Part shown: positions 37,040 to 46,762 of the stretch, piece by piece | Position numbering within the stretch: the first letter of the stretch is position 1 | How the letters are laid out: every line of letters starts with the position of its first letter | From: Peristeroidobacter agariperforans | GTDB taxonomy: Bacteria > Pseudomonadota > Gammaproteobacteria > Steroidobacterales > Steroidobacteraceae | Reading direction: 5' to 3' | Length of the DNA stretch: 64,000 bases | Assembly (NCBI RefSeq): GCF_004138335.1 | Contig: NZ_RYFW01000002.1 | Span: 167,501-231,500 of the forward strand | Translations under genes and position numbers: made by a program | Notes under the pieces: generated by a model | What the model was told of the DNA's origin: nothing | The model's input: the letters and a program-made list of their open reading frames with translations, nothing else | Databases searched by the model: none

Positions 37040-39070
37040 ATGCTCTCAGATGCGGCCAATCGCGGGTTATTGCCAGTGAGTCCGACGTTGGCGGATCAGG
37101 TGAGCGGGTTCATGCGCTCACTGTCCGGATTGTTTCGTATCACTGCGCCGCTGGAGCGCGATCAGCTCGCGCACCGGGTCATGTTGCTGGTCATCGTCAG
37201 CGTCGGTGCGTGGGTGCGCTTCTGGGGGCTCGGCAATGTCGGCCTGCACGGCGACGAAGAGACCATGGCCATGGCCGTGATGAGCATCCTGCGCGAGGGT
37301 GCGCCGATCCTTCCCAGTGGATTGTTTTATCCGCGCGGAATGACGGAGCTGTATCTCATGGCGGGCTCGGTGCAACTGTTCGGCGAATCCGAGTGGGCCT
37401 TCCGATTCCCTTCGGCGCTGTGCGGCGTGCTGACCATCTGGTGGGCGTGGCTCGCAGGCCGTCGTTTCCTGCGACCGTATTGGAATCTCGCGTTCGCGGC
37501 CAGCATCGCGTTGCTGCCGTCGATGATCGTGTATTCGCAGACGGCGCGAATGTACATCTTCCTGCTGGCGGCGGTGGCTGGCTGCATGGTGTGCGTGTTC
37601 GCCTGGGAGCGCAGCGGGCGCATCGGCTGGCTGATCGGTGGCGTCGTCGCACTGATAGTCGGCATCGAGCTGCACGCGCTCGCTGTCACGACGGTTCTGT
37701 TGTTCCTGATGCCGGGCATCCTGCAAGGCGATCTTCGCAAGCTGCTCTACGGCAGCATCGCCGCCGCGCTGGTGATGGTGTCGTACGTGCTGATCAATGG
37801 CTGGGTAAATTCGCAGTATCCGGTGCCGCCGCCGGAATATGCAGCGGATCTCGGCGCGCCGTTGTGGGATCGCAGTCGCGCCCCGGCAGACTTTGCGCTG
37901 ACCTTCGAAGTGGCTCTATGGATCGCGGGTCTGGCGATCGCGTTCTTCGCGATTCATCTGTCTCGCGTGATTCCCCAACGGTTCGCCGCTATTAGCGTTG
38001 CGACGCTGTTGCTGGCCGGCTTGCTGATGCAATTGCGGCTTTATTATCACCTTGCCTTTTTGCTGCTGGTTGCGGCCGCGGTGGTGGCGCGACGTTTCGG
38101 TGGGCCGCGCGTCTGGCGCAGGTTTCGGATTTTCGCTCTGGGCAGCGCTCTGCTCGCGCTGATCCATTTCAGCCTGTTGGCATCGACCCCCGGCTCGTTG
38201 AAAAAGGTGATCGGCGCGCTGGTTGGGCAGCCGAGCATCTGGCCCTACTATCGCATCCTCCAGTATTCGGAAGTGGCAGGCGTGCTGGCGCTGGCGGCCG
38301 TCGTGTGGGGATTGTGGCGTTTGATGAAGCGGCGCCAGGTCACGGACTATGTACTGCTGGCGATGCTCGCGGTCTGGATCCCGATGTTCACGATCGGCTT
38401 CTATGTCTGGAACCTGCCGCCGCGTTACACGGTTGCATCCGTGTTGCCGATGATGTTGTGCGGGTTTGCCTTCGCGCAGAAGGGTATCGACTGGCTGCAG
38501 GCTTGGGCGGCACAGAGGAACATGCGGTTGCTCGCCGGCCAGCCGCTGCAGGCGGGCGTTGCAGTCATTACGGCCGCCCTGGTGGTCAACCCAGTGCAAG
38601 TGGTTGCGTCGGTGAACTCGGGATACGAGTCGCACCCCGATCACAAAGGTGCGGCGGAATTCATGAAGGCGCAGCACATCGTGGATGCCGATGTGATCAT
38701 CGCCGAAGACCACTTGCAGCAGACCTACTACTTGGGCCGGGTCGACTACTGGCTGATGAGCCGCAATCACGCGCGCCGTTACGTGGAGCTGAAGAACGGC
38801 CGGATCCAGGATTTCTACACCGGCGCCGCTGTCATCAGCAGCGCCGCCATGCTGGAGCAGTTGCTGAGCAACGAACGCCGCAATCGAATATTCGTCATCG
38901 GCAGCGGCGAGAATCAGAGCGACAAACGCAAGGGCATGCGCGGCGACATGGATCCCGTATTGCACTCGAACCAGTTCGAGGTCGTTTACGTGGGCCGGGA
39001 TGGCCTGACAAAGGTCTGGCGCGCCACCGGCGCACCGCCGGCGTCTAGCGTCGTTCTTCCGCAGGAGTAG
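37040..39070 (+). CDS. GT39-like membrane glycosyltransferase
   Basis: The 676-aa product has about eleven membrane helices after a short N-terminus. It has the early loop VGLHGDEETMAMAV, where the Asp-Glu pair fits the catalytic acid of GT-C enzymes such as protein mannosyltransferases and ArnT. The C-terminal part (about 530-676) is soluble and lies outside the membrane. GT-C enzymes use polyprenyl-linked sugars. The ATG at 37040 has AAGGGG 7 bases upstream; the longer reading enters the previous gene. Its role here may be a side-branch sugar addition in the periplasm (inference). Confidence 0.8.
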   Translation: MLSDAANRGLLPVSPTLADQVSGFMRSLSGLFRITAPLERDQLAHRVMLLVIVSVGAWVRFWGLGNVGLHGDEETMAMAVMSILREGAPILPSGLFYPRGMTELYLMAGSVQLFGESEWAFRFPSALCGVLTIWWAWLAGRRFLRPYWNLAFAASIALLPSMIVYSQTARMYIFLLAAVAGCMVCVFAWERSGRIGWLIGGVVALIVGIELHALAVTTVLLFLMPGILQGDLRKLLYGSIAAALVMVSYVLINGWVNSQYPVPPPEYAADLGAPLWDRSRAPADFALTFEVALWIAGLAIAFFAIHLSRVIPQRFAAISVATLLLAGLLMQLRLYYHLAFLLLVAAAVVARRFGGPRVWRRFRIFALGSALLALIHFSLLASTPGSLKKVIGALVGQPSIWPYYRILQYSEVAGVLALAAVVWGLWRLMKRRQVTDYVLLAMLAVWIPMFTIGFYVWNLPPRYTVASVLPMMLCGFAFAQKGIDWLQAWAAQRNMRLLAGQPLQAGVAVITAALVVNPVQVVASVNSGYESHPDHKGAAEFMKAQHIVDADVIIAEDHLQQTYYLGRVDYWLMSRNHARRYVELKNGRIQDFYTGAAVISSAAMLEQLLSNERRNRIFVIGSGENQSDKRKGMRGDMDPVLHSNQFEVVYVGRDGLTKVWRATGAPPASSVVLPQE

Positions 39071-39122
39071 AGTCATCGCCGGGTTAGTCAGTCGGACCGC
39101 GATCATTTCGATCACGCGGTTC

Positions 39123-40526
39123 ATGAATCAGGGACTGGTGGTCATCAGTCCCATCCTGCTGGTACGGCTGCTGACGGTCGAGGAGTTCGGCCGTTATCGC
39201 GAGTTCCTGCTGTACGCCGGCCTGCTGACGACCATCTGCGCTTTCGGCATCAACAACAGCCTGCTGTATTTCATTCCCTCGCACCCGAACTGTGTGCGGC
39301 AGATGGTGCGGCAGGCGGTGACCATGACCTTCGGCACCAGTGTGACGGTCGTGGGCGGCACGCTGCTGGCCGATTACTTGTCGAACGGCGCCATCCTCGC
39401 CGGCCTGCAACTGCCGGTTGCGATCTATGTGCTGCTGTTCGTGAACCTGGATTTCTGGGAGTTCTACTGGCTGTCGCAGAAGCGGCCCGTGCCCGTGTTC
39501 GCTTATACGACCGGTCGTTTGATCGCACGCATTCTGGTGGTAGTGACGGCCGCGACGATCTGGCGGGATGTGATGCCTATCGTCTGGTGTCTGATTGCGC
39601 TCGAAGCGCTGCGCATCTCCGGCTCATGGATCGCGTGGCGGCGCGCCAGTCGCAACATCGATCAAAGCAGCGAAGAATCGTGCTGGAGCGAGCAGTTTCG
39701 CTATTGCTGGCCGGTCGGACTGGCGCTGATCCTGGTGACGCTCAACAAGTCGTTGGGCAATTTGTTCGTGACCAAGACGCTCGGCGTGGTCGCGCTGGCG
39801 CACTACGCGATCGGCACTCACATCCAGCCGGTAATCGGCGTACTGCGCAACTCGGTGTCGGATGCGGTGTTGCCCGAGCTTGCCGCGCTGAAGAGCGCGA
39901 AAGGCGAGGGCGCCCTGGCGCTGTGGCGACGCTCGACGGTGGTGTCGATGATCTTGCTGACCGCGGCCGGTGTGGTGCTGTTCGAATTTGCACACACGTT
40001 CGTGGTCACGTTGTTCTCCGCCAGCTACGAGCCCGCAGTAGTGATTTTCCAGATCTATCTGCTGGTGCTGGTGCGTGAGGTGTTCGACTTCGGCGTGGCG
40101 CTACGCGCCGTGAACAAGACTGCTCCGATCGTTACGAGCAGCTTGTTCGCGATTCTGCTGAACCTGTTGCTGCTCGTGACGGTGATGCCGATTTTCGGAT
40201 TGCCGGCCGCGGCGCTGGCGTTCGTCATTTCGCGCTGGACCGAGGGTCTGGTGCTCAGTCGCAGCACCATGCGCGCTTATAACATCGGCTTGAAGGATCT
40301 CGCGCGTTGGGGCGATCTCGGTAAAGTCGCGCTCGCCGCGGCGTTGGCCTCGACAATCTTCTATGGCTCGTTCTGGACCGATTACTTCGGTCTGAGCGGC
40401 GTGGTGCTCGGCTCAGCGGTGTTCATGGCGCTGTTCCTGGCGCTGTTGCTGATGTTCCGCGTGCCCGAGCTCACGGCCATGCTGGGCCGACTGCGTAAAA
40501 CAGAGGCAGCGCCCGCCAAGTCCTGA
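39123..40526 (+). CDS. Wzx-like polysaccharide flippase (MOP superfamily), start unclear
   Basis: The product (467 aa from the ATG at 39123) has some 12 membrane helices and the family pattern ILLVRLLTVEEFGRYRE. It would flip the lipid-linked repeat unit across the inner membrane. Translation in frame upstream gives VIAGLVSRTAIISITRF, a natural start of the first membrane helix. No ATG, GTG, TTG or CTG lies in that frame back to the stop at 39006. An AGGAG at 39063-39067 stands 7 bases before an in-frame ATC at 39075, and an ATT is at 39105. Either a rare start is used or the N-terminus begins at 39123 with a shortened first helix. Confidence 0.82.
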   Translation: MNQGLVVISPILLVRLLTVEEFGRYREFLLYAGLLTTICAFGINNSLLYFIPSHPNCVRQMVRQAVTMTFGTSVTVVGGTLLADYLSNGAILAGLQLPVAIYVLLFVNLDFWEFYWLSQKRPVPVFAYTTGRLIARILVVVTAATIWRDVMPIVWCLIALEALRISGSWIAWRRASRNIDQSSEESCWSEQFRYCWPVGLALILVTLNKSLGNLFVTKTLGVVALAHYAIGTHIQPVIGVLRNSVSDAVLPELAALKSAKGEGALALWRRSTVVSMILLTAAGVVLFEFAHTFVVTLFSASYEPAVVIFQIYLLVLVREVFDFGVALRAVNKTAPIVTSSLFAILLNLLLLVTVMPIFGLPAAALAFVISRWTEGLVLSRSTMRAYNIGLKDLARWGDLGKVALAAALASTIFYGSFWTDYFGLSGVVLGSAVFMALFLALLLMFRVPELTAMLGRLRKTEAAPAKS

Positions 40527-40634
40527 GTAACTGTCGCCGATCTGCAACCCTTAGTTGATGAACTTTGGGCGCGGACGATGCATTGCGTCCCAGTGGTTAC
40601 AACCCGGTCACTGGGCCGTAACGAGATAGTTACT

Positions 40635-41663
40635 ATGACATTGGAGAGATATTCCGGACACGCCGATCCGGTTGCCGAAACTACAGTGGATGAGTGGGAA
40701 GGTCCCTTGTTCATTGTGGGCATGCCACGGTCGGGTACGAAACTCTTGCGTGGTCTGTTGACTAAACATCCGCGCATCCGCAGCCTCGCGGCCGAGACCG
40801 ACTTCCTGCCCTTCATCGATCAATGGGTCGCGCAGCACGGCGAGCCAGCGACCACCGCAGCGTTCGAGCAGCTGGCGAATGCGATGAGCGGCGCGAACTA
40901 TTTCAACTTTCGTCCCGAAGTACGCGGCCCCTTTCGTTGGCAGGAATGGCGCGATGCCTGCAACGGCCGCTTCGATGTGAGTGGCTTGTTCGAAGGCTTC
41001 GCGCGCTACGAGCTCGATGCCGAGCGCGGCTCGGGTGTGATCTGGGTCGACAAGTCGCCGGCTTATATCCGACACATTCCGCTGATCCTGCGCCATTTCC
41101 CCGGCGGTCGAATCCTGCACATCGTGCGCGACGTGCGCGATCACTGCGTTTCCATGCGCAATGCCTGGGGCAAGGATATTCGCCGTGCCGCGTGGCGCTG
41201 GGGGCAGGAAGTGATGGTCGCGCACCGCCAGTGTCTGATCGTGCCCGAGCGCTGTCTCGAGGTGAGATTCGAACAGTTGTTACAGAACACCGAGACGCAG
41301 ATGCGCCGCATCTGTCAGTTCCTCGATCTGCCCTTCAGCGCCGATCTCACGCAGCTGTCGCAATCGGTGGAGCAACGAGGTTACGCAGCGGGCCGCACCG
41401 AAATCATGCATGACAACTACCGCAAGTTCGAAACCCGCCTGACGCCGCCCGAAATCGAGTCGATCGAATCGCTGGCGTGGAACTGCATGCGGGCGATGGA
41501 TTACACGCCGATTCGAGCCAGACAGCAGCGCACGATGCCGGCGCTCACTCAATACGTGTTGAAGCTGAAAGACGGCGCGCACCTGGTCGCGAGCGGCATG
41601 TCTCATCGTGGCGTCGCGGCGGCACTGCGCTTTCATGTGACTCACCACCGGATGGCGCGATGA
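40635..41663 (+). CDS. sulfotransferase family protein
   Basis: The 342-aa product has the PAPS 5'-phosphosulfate loop FIVGMPRSGTKLLRGLL (residues about 25-41) and the 3'-phosphate region HIVRDVRDHCVSMRNAWG with the conserved Arg and Ser. A further segment LEVRFEQLLQNTETQMRRIC is typical of the family. It transfers sulfate from PAPS to a hydroxyl or amino group. In this locus the likely acceptor is the EPS repeat or a lipid-linked precursor. The ATG at 40635 was chosen over a start 57 bases upstream, because family similarity begins with MTLERYSG. Confidence 0.85.
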   Translation: MTLERYSGHADPVAETTVDEWEGPLFIVGMPRSGTKLLRGLLTKHPRIRSLAAETDFLPFIDQWVAQHGEPATTAAFEQLANAMSGANYFNFRPEVRGPFRWQEWRDACNGRFDVSGLFEGFARYELDAERGSGVIWVDKSPAYIRHIPLILRHFPGGRILHIVRDVRDHCVSMRNAWGKDIRRAAWRWGQEVMVAHRQCLIVPERCLEVRFEQLLQNTETQMRRICQFLDLPFSADLTQLSQSVEQRGYAAGRTEIMHDNYRKFETRLTPPEIESIESLAWNCMRAMDYTPIRARQQRTMPALTQYVLKLKDGAHLVASGMSHRGVAAALRFHVTHHRMAR

Positions 41664-41785
41664 AAAGCGCGCGGTGAGATGCCTCAATGTAAGTACTGAA
41701 GCGACGCTTGCAATAATTACAACTAAAGTGACTCTGGATCGGGATGGAGCCGCGCAATGATGCGCCCCCGTTGGCGATCCTTGCT

Positions 41786-41799
41786 GGTATGCAACTTGC
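41786..41799 (+). promoter_or_regulatory. weaker sigma-54-like element upstream of the ligase
   Basis: CTGGTATGCAACTTGCTCT has GG and GC at the correct 10-base spacing, with an intact TTGCT. The -24 part differs from TGGCAC at two bases. The predicted start near 41811 would give a leader of about 110 bases before the ATG at 41920. The rest of 41664-41919 shows no gene. Confidence 0.5.
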
Positions 41800-41919
41800 T
41801 CTACTCACGGTGATAGCGGAATCCACCGAGGCAGACGTGTACGTCCGAGTTAGCCGGCGCATTCATACCCATCGAGTCGTGGCCAATCGAGCCATCGCTC
41901 AGCCAGGAGGGCACCGCTG

Positions 41920-43227
41920 ATGCGTTACGTGCTGGCGGCCCTGACACTGTTTCTTACGCTCAGCAGCGTGTTCAACTGGGACCCGGGTCCCGCGCCCGGC
42001 GTCAAGATCAAGAACTTCCTGCTGTACATGCTGGTGATGGGCCTGGTGTTCAGCTACGCCAACGGCCACAAGTTCAAGATCCAGCTGCCGGCGATGAACG
42101 TCGCGTTCATCGCGCTGGTCGGCTATTCCATTTTTACGTACCTCGCGATCGTCCTGTTCATCGACTATCCGCGCTACGACATGCTCACCAGCGCCTTCGA
42201 CCTGAAGAATCGCGCGGTCGACTACATGCTGTTCTTCCTGGTGTTCTTCTATGGCACGCGCACGGAGAAAGATGCGACGTTCGTGTTGAAGTGCCTGCTG
42301 CTGTCGTGGGTCGTGTCGCATTTCGTCGCGGTGCTGGATGCTTTCGGCTACGTGCAGATTGGCGACATCGAGCGTCGCGGTGACGGCCGGGTGCAGGGCG
42401 CGGTAGGCGAGTCGAATCAATATGGCGCCTTCGTTGCGCTGACATTGCCGGCTGCGGTCGCGATGGCCGTGGCCTCGAAAGGCTGGCGTCGCTGGTTCTG
42501 GATGGCGGCGGCTGCGCTCACTGCCGGCACACTGTTGATGACGGTATCGCGCGGCGCCTTCGTAGCGACTTTCGTCGCCACGATGACTGGCGCCTATTTG
42601 TTCCGGCGCTATCTGTCGCTGGGCAAGATTTTCAGCTGGGGCTTGATGGCCGGTGCCGCGATGCTGGTCATTCTGCTCATTGTCAGCCTGAGCTTCGGCG
42701 ACCTGTTATATGAGCGCGTGGTCTCCGGGTTCAGCACCAAGGACCTGGGCGGCACCTCGTCGGGCCGCACCGAGATCTGGAGCACGGCGATCGCGATGAT
42801 GTTTCAGCATCCGCAGACGCTGCTCACCGGTTTCGGCTGGAATGCCTATTGGGTGATGCCGTTCCGATATTCGCCGCACAACTATTACCTGGCGCAATGG
42901 TTCAACCTGGGCTTGCCGGGGCTGATTTGCAGCGTGCTATTGCTGGTAATTCCGGTGCGCACGGCGCTGCGCTCGTTCGCGGTAGCGCCAGTACGTCTGC
43001 GCTTCCCGCTGGCCGGCTTCGTGGTCGCGACCGTCGCGTATGCGGCTGCCACCTTCTTTGTGGATCTTTATACCCCCTGGATCTATTTCTGGGCATATGC
43101 CGGCGTCAGCATGCGCCTCGCCATGATCGCCCGGGAGACCGCGCTGGAACCTGTGACCGTCAAACAACCGGCGTCGGCGCCGCAACGAGGGGACCCGTAT
43201 GGCTGGATCGGCGCCGTTCGCCACTAA
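41920..43227 (+). CDS. O-antigen ligase/polymerase-like protein
   Basis: The 435-aa product has about ten membrane helices. The Wzy/WaaL family region is RGAFVATFVATMTGAYL followed by the periplasmic loop SPHNYYLAQWFNLGLPG, whose His-Asn pair is typical of these enzymes. It either polymerises the repeat units or ligates chains to an acceptor; sequence alone does not separate the two. AGGAGG lies 9 bases before the ATG. It heads a run of three GT4 genes. Confidence 0.86.
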   Translation: MRYVLAALTLFLTLSSVFNWDPGPAPGVKIKNFLLYMLVMGLVFSYANGHKFKIQLPAMNVAFIALVGYSIFTYLAIVLFIDYPRYDMLTSAFDLKNRAVDYMLFFLVFFYGTRTEKDATFVLKCLLLSWVVSHFVAVLDAFGYVQIGDIERRGDGRVQGAVGESNQYGAFVALTLPAAVAMAVASKGWRRWFWMAAAALTAGTLLMTVSRGAFVATFVATMTGAYLFRRYLSLGKIFSWGLMAGAAMLVILLIVSLSFGDLLYERVVSGFSTKDLGGTSSGRTEIWSTAIAMMFQHPQTLLTGFGWNAYWVMPFRYSPHNYYLAQWFNLGLPGLICSVLLLVIPVRTALRSFAVAPVRLRFPLAGFVVATVAYAAATFFVDLYTPWIYFWAYAGVSMRLAMIARETALEPVTVKQPASAPQRGDPYGWIGAVRH

Positions 43228-43341
43228 AAACAGCGACTCGGGCATGCTGCCGCTCGCGCTGTGCTCGCCGCCTGCGCCGGCGGGCACATCCCTGTGCCTG
43301 GGTAGCATGTGTACAGTTGAACTAGCTATTTTGGATCGCCG

Positions 43342-44478
43342 ATGAAGATTTGCATTGTCGGGCTCGATGACTATCCACAACTGGCGAAGCTGAAGACAGC
43401 GAAATATGTGGGCGGCGAATCCGTGCAGCACGTATTGCTGGCGCGGGCCTGGCGCGATCTCGGCCACGACGTATCGATGATCGTGCACGATCACGGTCAA
43501 GGCCGGCTCACGAATGTCGACGGGATTCGCGCTGTCGCGCCTTACGCGCGCGATGAAGGCATTCCAGTGTTGCGCTTCGCTCATCCGCGGCTGACCGGCA
43601 TGATCGGCGCGATGCGCGAGATCGATGCCGATATCTACTATCAATCGCCAGCAGGCGCGGCGACCGGCATCACCGCGTGGTTTTGTCGTCGGCACGGTAA
43701 ACGCTTCATCTCGCGCATTGCCTCGGACCTGGCGTGCATTCCCGGCAAGCAACTGATCCGCTACTGGCGCGATCGCAAGATTTACGAGTACGGATTGCGT
43801 AATGCAGACCTGATCGTCGCGCAGAGCGAGCAGCAGCGCACTTTGTTACAGCAAAACTACGGGCTGAAGAGCGAAGTGCTGGATATGGCCGTGGAAACGC
43901 CGATTGGCCCGCAGCCGGAGAAAGACATCGACGTGCTGTGGGTTGCGAATCTCAGGCCGGTGAAGCGGCCGGAGATTGTTCTGGACCTGGCGCGGCGGAT
44001 GCCGAACGTGCGCTTCACGCTGGCCGGCGGCGCGCTGCCCGGGGCGGAGGATTATTACCGGACCGTGACCGAAGCGGCGCGCTCGATACCGAATCTGACC
44101 TGTCCGGGCGCAGTGCCCTATACCGATGTGGGCACGATGTTCAGCCGGGCAAAAATATTCCTGAACACCTCGCAGATCGAAGGCTTCCCGAACACGTTCC
44201 TGCAGGCGTGGGTGCGAGGCGTGCCGGTGGTCGCATTCTTCGATCCGGATTCCCTGATCAAGCAGCGTCAGCTCGGGCACACCGCGACGGATCTCGAAGA
44301 TATGGAGCACGCCATCGTGCGGTTGCTCGCAGATCACGACGAGCGCGACCGCATCGGCGAGCGTGCGCGTAGCTATGCAATCGCTCAGTTCGGACCGAAA
44401 CACATTGCCAGCCGCTATCTGGAGATGCTGGGGACGCAGGTCCCCTCGCAGGTCCTGCGTTACGGCACCAGTGGTTGA
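43342..44478 (+). CDS. GT4-family glycosyltransferase
   Basis: The 378-aa product has a GT-B fold. An acceptor-side segment VGGESVQHVLLARAWRDLGHDV is followed by the domain-linker VLWVANLRPVKRPEIVLDLA. The donor-binding stretch is TSQIEGFPNTFLQAWVRGVPVV, in which the second acid of the EX7E pattern is replaced by Gln-Ala-Trp residues, a common variant. It is separated from the ligase gene by 114 bases and may have its own promoter. Donor and acceptor are unknown. Confidence 0.87.
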   Translation: MKICIVGLDDYPQLAKLKTAKYVGGESVQHVLLARAWRDLGHDVSMIVHDHGQGRLTNVDGIRAVAPYARDEGIPVLRFAHPRLTGMIGAMREIDADIYYQSPAGAATGITAWFCRRHGKRFISRIASDLACIPGKQLIRYWRDRKIYEYGLRNADLIVAQSEQQRTLLQQNYGLKSEVLDMAVETPIGPQPEKDIDVLWVANLRPVKRPEIVLDLARRMPNVRFTLAGGALPGAEDYYRTVTEAARSIPNLTCPGAVPYTDVGTMFSRAKIFLNTSQIEGFPNTFLQAWVRGVPVVAFFDPDSLIKQRQLGHTATDLEDMEHAIVRLLADHDERDRIGERARSYAIAQFGPKHIASRYLEMLGTQVPSQVLRYGTSG

Positions 44479-44480
44479 AC

Positions 44481-45668
44481 ATGTCGAGCGTAGAAGCAAA
44501 GTTGGCTCGCGAAGTCGCCTCGCTCCGGCCCGCCGGCGGTAATGAGATGGATGTTTTGTTCGTTCTGAACAATCTCGGCGTCGGCGGCTCGGAGAAGAAA
44601 GTCGTCCGTTTGGCCAATGCGCTGAGCACGCGGGACATGCGCGTCGGTGTTGCCTACTTGAACGAACCCACGACCTTGTTGCAGGAGATCGATGAGAACG
44701 TGGCGACGTTCTTTCTGTCACGGCAGGGGCGGTTCTCGCTCAAGGCCCATGCGGCGCTGACAGACCTCATCGACGAGCAGTGCCCCCGCAACCTGGTGTC
44801 TGTGAATCTCTATCCCGCGTTGTATGTCGTCACGGCTACACGCGGGGCGAGGCATCGCCCGCGCACCATCGGATTGATGAATACGACCGAGATGCGCCGG
44901 GGTGCGGCCTGGAAGCGCAGCTTCTATATGCGAGTGCTCCGATATCTCGATTGGACCGTCTACGGCTGCGAGTTGCAGCGGGATGCCTGGCTGACCGCGG
45001 ACAGCCCGATGCGTCCACAGTCCAGTGTGATCTACAACGGCGTCGATCTGAACAGATTTGCCCATGCACGGGTGGGCGCCGCCGGGCAGCGAGCCCAATA
45101 CGGCATCAATGAGAATGCGTTTGTCGTGGGCAGCGTCGGGCGGCTGGTAGCCGAGAAGAATCAGATGCCACTGGTCGATACGGTTGCAGACCTGCGAGCT
45201 ACGGGCGCCGACGTGCACCTGATGCTGGTGGGCGACGGGCCGCTGCGGCCGGCGTTGGAACAGCGGGCCGCCGAGCGAGGCATCTCGGCAGCAGTTACGT
45301 TCACTGGCGCGTTGCCCGATGTGCGTGCGGCTCTGAAAACTTTCGATGTGTTCGTGCTGCCGTCGCTGTCCGAGACCTTCTCGAACGCGGCGCTCGAAGC
45401 GATGGCCATGCAATTGCCCGTGATCCTGACGCGCACCGGTGGCGCATCGGAAATGATCGAGCACGGCAAGGAAGGTTACATCGTCGATGTGGCCGATCTG
45501 CCGCAACAATTGCCGGAGCTGCTGGATCGATTGCGCCTCGACAACGTGCTACGCACTCGCATGGCCACGGCGGCATCCCTGCGGGCGCAGCGTGACTTCT
45601 CATGGGATGCCATGGTGGCGTCCTATCAAAGCATGTTCGGCACGCGTGAATCGGTGAGCCATGCGTGA
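44481..45668 (+). CDS. GT4-family glycosyltransferase
   Basis: The 395-aa product has the GT4 start NNLGVGGSEKKVVRLANAL and the C-terminal donor site LPSLSETFSNAALEAMAMQLPVI with a full EX7E pattern. The linker FVVGSVGRLVAEKNQMPLV is characteristic. A TTG at 44475 overlaps the preceding stop and an ATG lies at 44481; I use the ATG. It is the middle of three GT4 genes and overlaps the next by 8 bases. It probably adds an inner sugar of the repeat. Confidence 0.88.
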   Translation: MSSVEAKLAREVASLRPAGGNEMDVLFVLNNLGVGGSEKKVVRLANALSTRDMRVGVAYLNEPTTLLQEIDENVATFFLSRQGRFSLKAHAALTDLIDEQCPRNLVSVNLYPALYVVTATRGARHRPRTIGLMNTTEMRRGAAWKRSFYMRVLRYLDWTVYGCELQRDAWLTADSPMRPQSSVIYNGVDLNRFAHARVGAAGQRAQYGINENAFVVGSVGRLVAEKNQMPLVDTVADLRATGADVHLMLVGDGPLRPALEQRAAERGISAAVTFTGALPDVRAALKTFDVFVLPSLSETFSNAALEAMAMQLPVILTRTGGASEMIEHGKEGYIVDVADLPQQLPELLDRLRLDNVLRTRMATAASLRAQRDFSWDAMVASYQSMFGTRESVSHA

Positions 45669-46746
45669 ATCATCCAACGTGTTGATGCTCGGTCCGGGTT
45701 TGAACGTCCGCGGCGGCGTTTCGGGCGTGGAGCGGCTGCTGCTGAGCGCCTTGCCCGAGAACGTCCACGCCACTCACATTGCGACCATGGTCGACGGCGG
45801 CAAGTGGACCAAGGCTGTAACTTTCGCGCAGTCCGTGGCCAAGCTGACCCTGCAGCTGAATCGGCATCCCGATGTGGTCCACATTCATTTCGCCAGCGGC
45901 GCCAGCAACATCCGCAAGATCATTCTGGCCCGCGTTGCCCTGGCGCGCGGCGCTAGCGTCATCATGCACGCACATGGCGGCGGCTATCAGAAACATTGGG
46001 CAACCATGTCGCCGGCCACGCGCGCGATCACGCTCAGCACATTGCAGAGCGTGCAGCGCCTGGTCGTGCTCGGCGAAGGATGGAAAGCGTTCTTCGAATC
46101 CATCGGCGTGCCCAAGCATCGCATCGTCGTGTTGCCGAACCCTGTGGTGCTGCCGGAAAGCGTGCCAGTGCGCGGGCTCGGCGGCAAAGTCAGTTTTGTC
46201 TATTTCGGGCTGATCTCCCGGCGCAAGGGCGTGTTCGACCTGACGGAGTCTGTGGCCAGGCTGTCGCCGGAATGTCGCGCCCGCGTGGAGTTCGTGCTCG
46301 CTGGCCATGGCGATGTTGCTCAGCTGCGCGAGCACGCCAACAAGCTCGGCGTGCAGGACGTAGTCCAGATTCGTGAATGGGTCGATCCGGCGGAGCGCGA
46401 CAGGCTGCTGGCAGCGGCGCACGCCTTCGTACTGCCGTCGCACACCGAAGGGTTGCCGATGTCGCTGCTGGAAGCGATGGCTTGGGGATTGCCGCCCATC
46501 TGCACGCCCGTCGGCAGCATTCCGGAATATGTGGTGAATGGCGCGAACGGATTGCTGATTGCACCCGGCGATGTGTCGCAGCTGGCCGCGGCTATCGAGA
46601 AGCTGGTGCTGCAAGAAGAGGATCGGGTGCAGATGGGCCGCCTCGCTCGCGCGACGGTGGAACCGTTGTGCGTCAAACAGTATTCAGATCGCATGTGCGC
46701 CGTGTATCGCGCCGTGGCCAACGGCAACGGTCGACGGGCGGGTTGA
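45661..46746 (+). CDS. GT4-family glycosyltransferase
   Basis: The 361-aa product starts MLGPGLNVRGGVSGVERLLL, an acceptor-domain signature. It has FVYFGLISRRKGVFDLTESVA at the linker and the donor motif LPSHTEGLPMSLLEAMAWGLPPI (EX7E). A short first helix suggests a soluble enzyme that docks on the membrane. It overlaps the upstream GT4 gene by 8 bases and is 16 bases from the adenylate-forming gene, so co-translation is likely. Confidence 0.88.
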   Translation: MRESSNVLMLGPGLNVRGGVSGVERLLLSALPENVHATHIATMVDGGKWTKAVTFAQSVAKLTLQLNRHPDVVHIHFASGASNIRKIILARVALARGASVIMHAHGGGYQKHWATMSPATRAITLSTLQSVQRLVVLGEGWKAFFESIGVPKHRIVVLPNPVVLPESVPVRGLGGKVSFVYFGLISRRKGVFDLTESVARLSPECRARVEFVLAGHGDVAQLREHANKLGVQDVVQIREWVDPAERDRLLAAAHAFVLPSHTEGLPMSLLEAMAWGLPPICTPVGSIPEYVVNGANGLLIAPGDVSQLAAAIEKLVLQEEDRVQMGRLARATVEPLCVKQYSDRMCAVYRAVANGNGRRAG

Positions 46747-46762
46747 ACGAGCGGTCACAGGC

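Noticed and set aside
18391-41722. Repeated TTACAAC motif in several EPS intergenic regions
   Set aside because: The motif also occurs inside coding genes (for example near 34650, 58668 and 59752), so the intergenic copies are not special.
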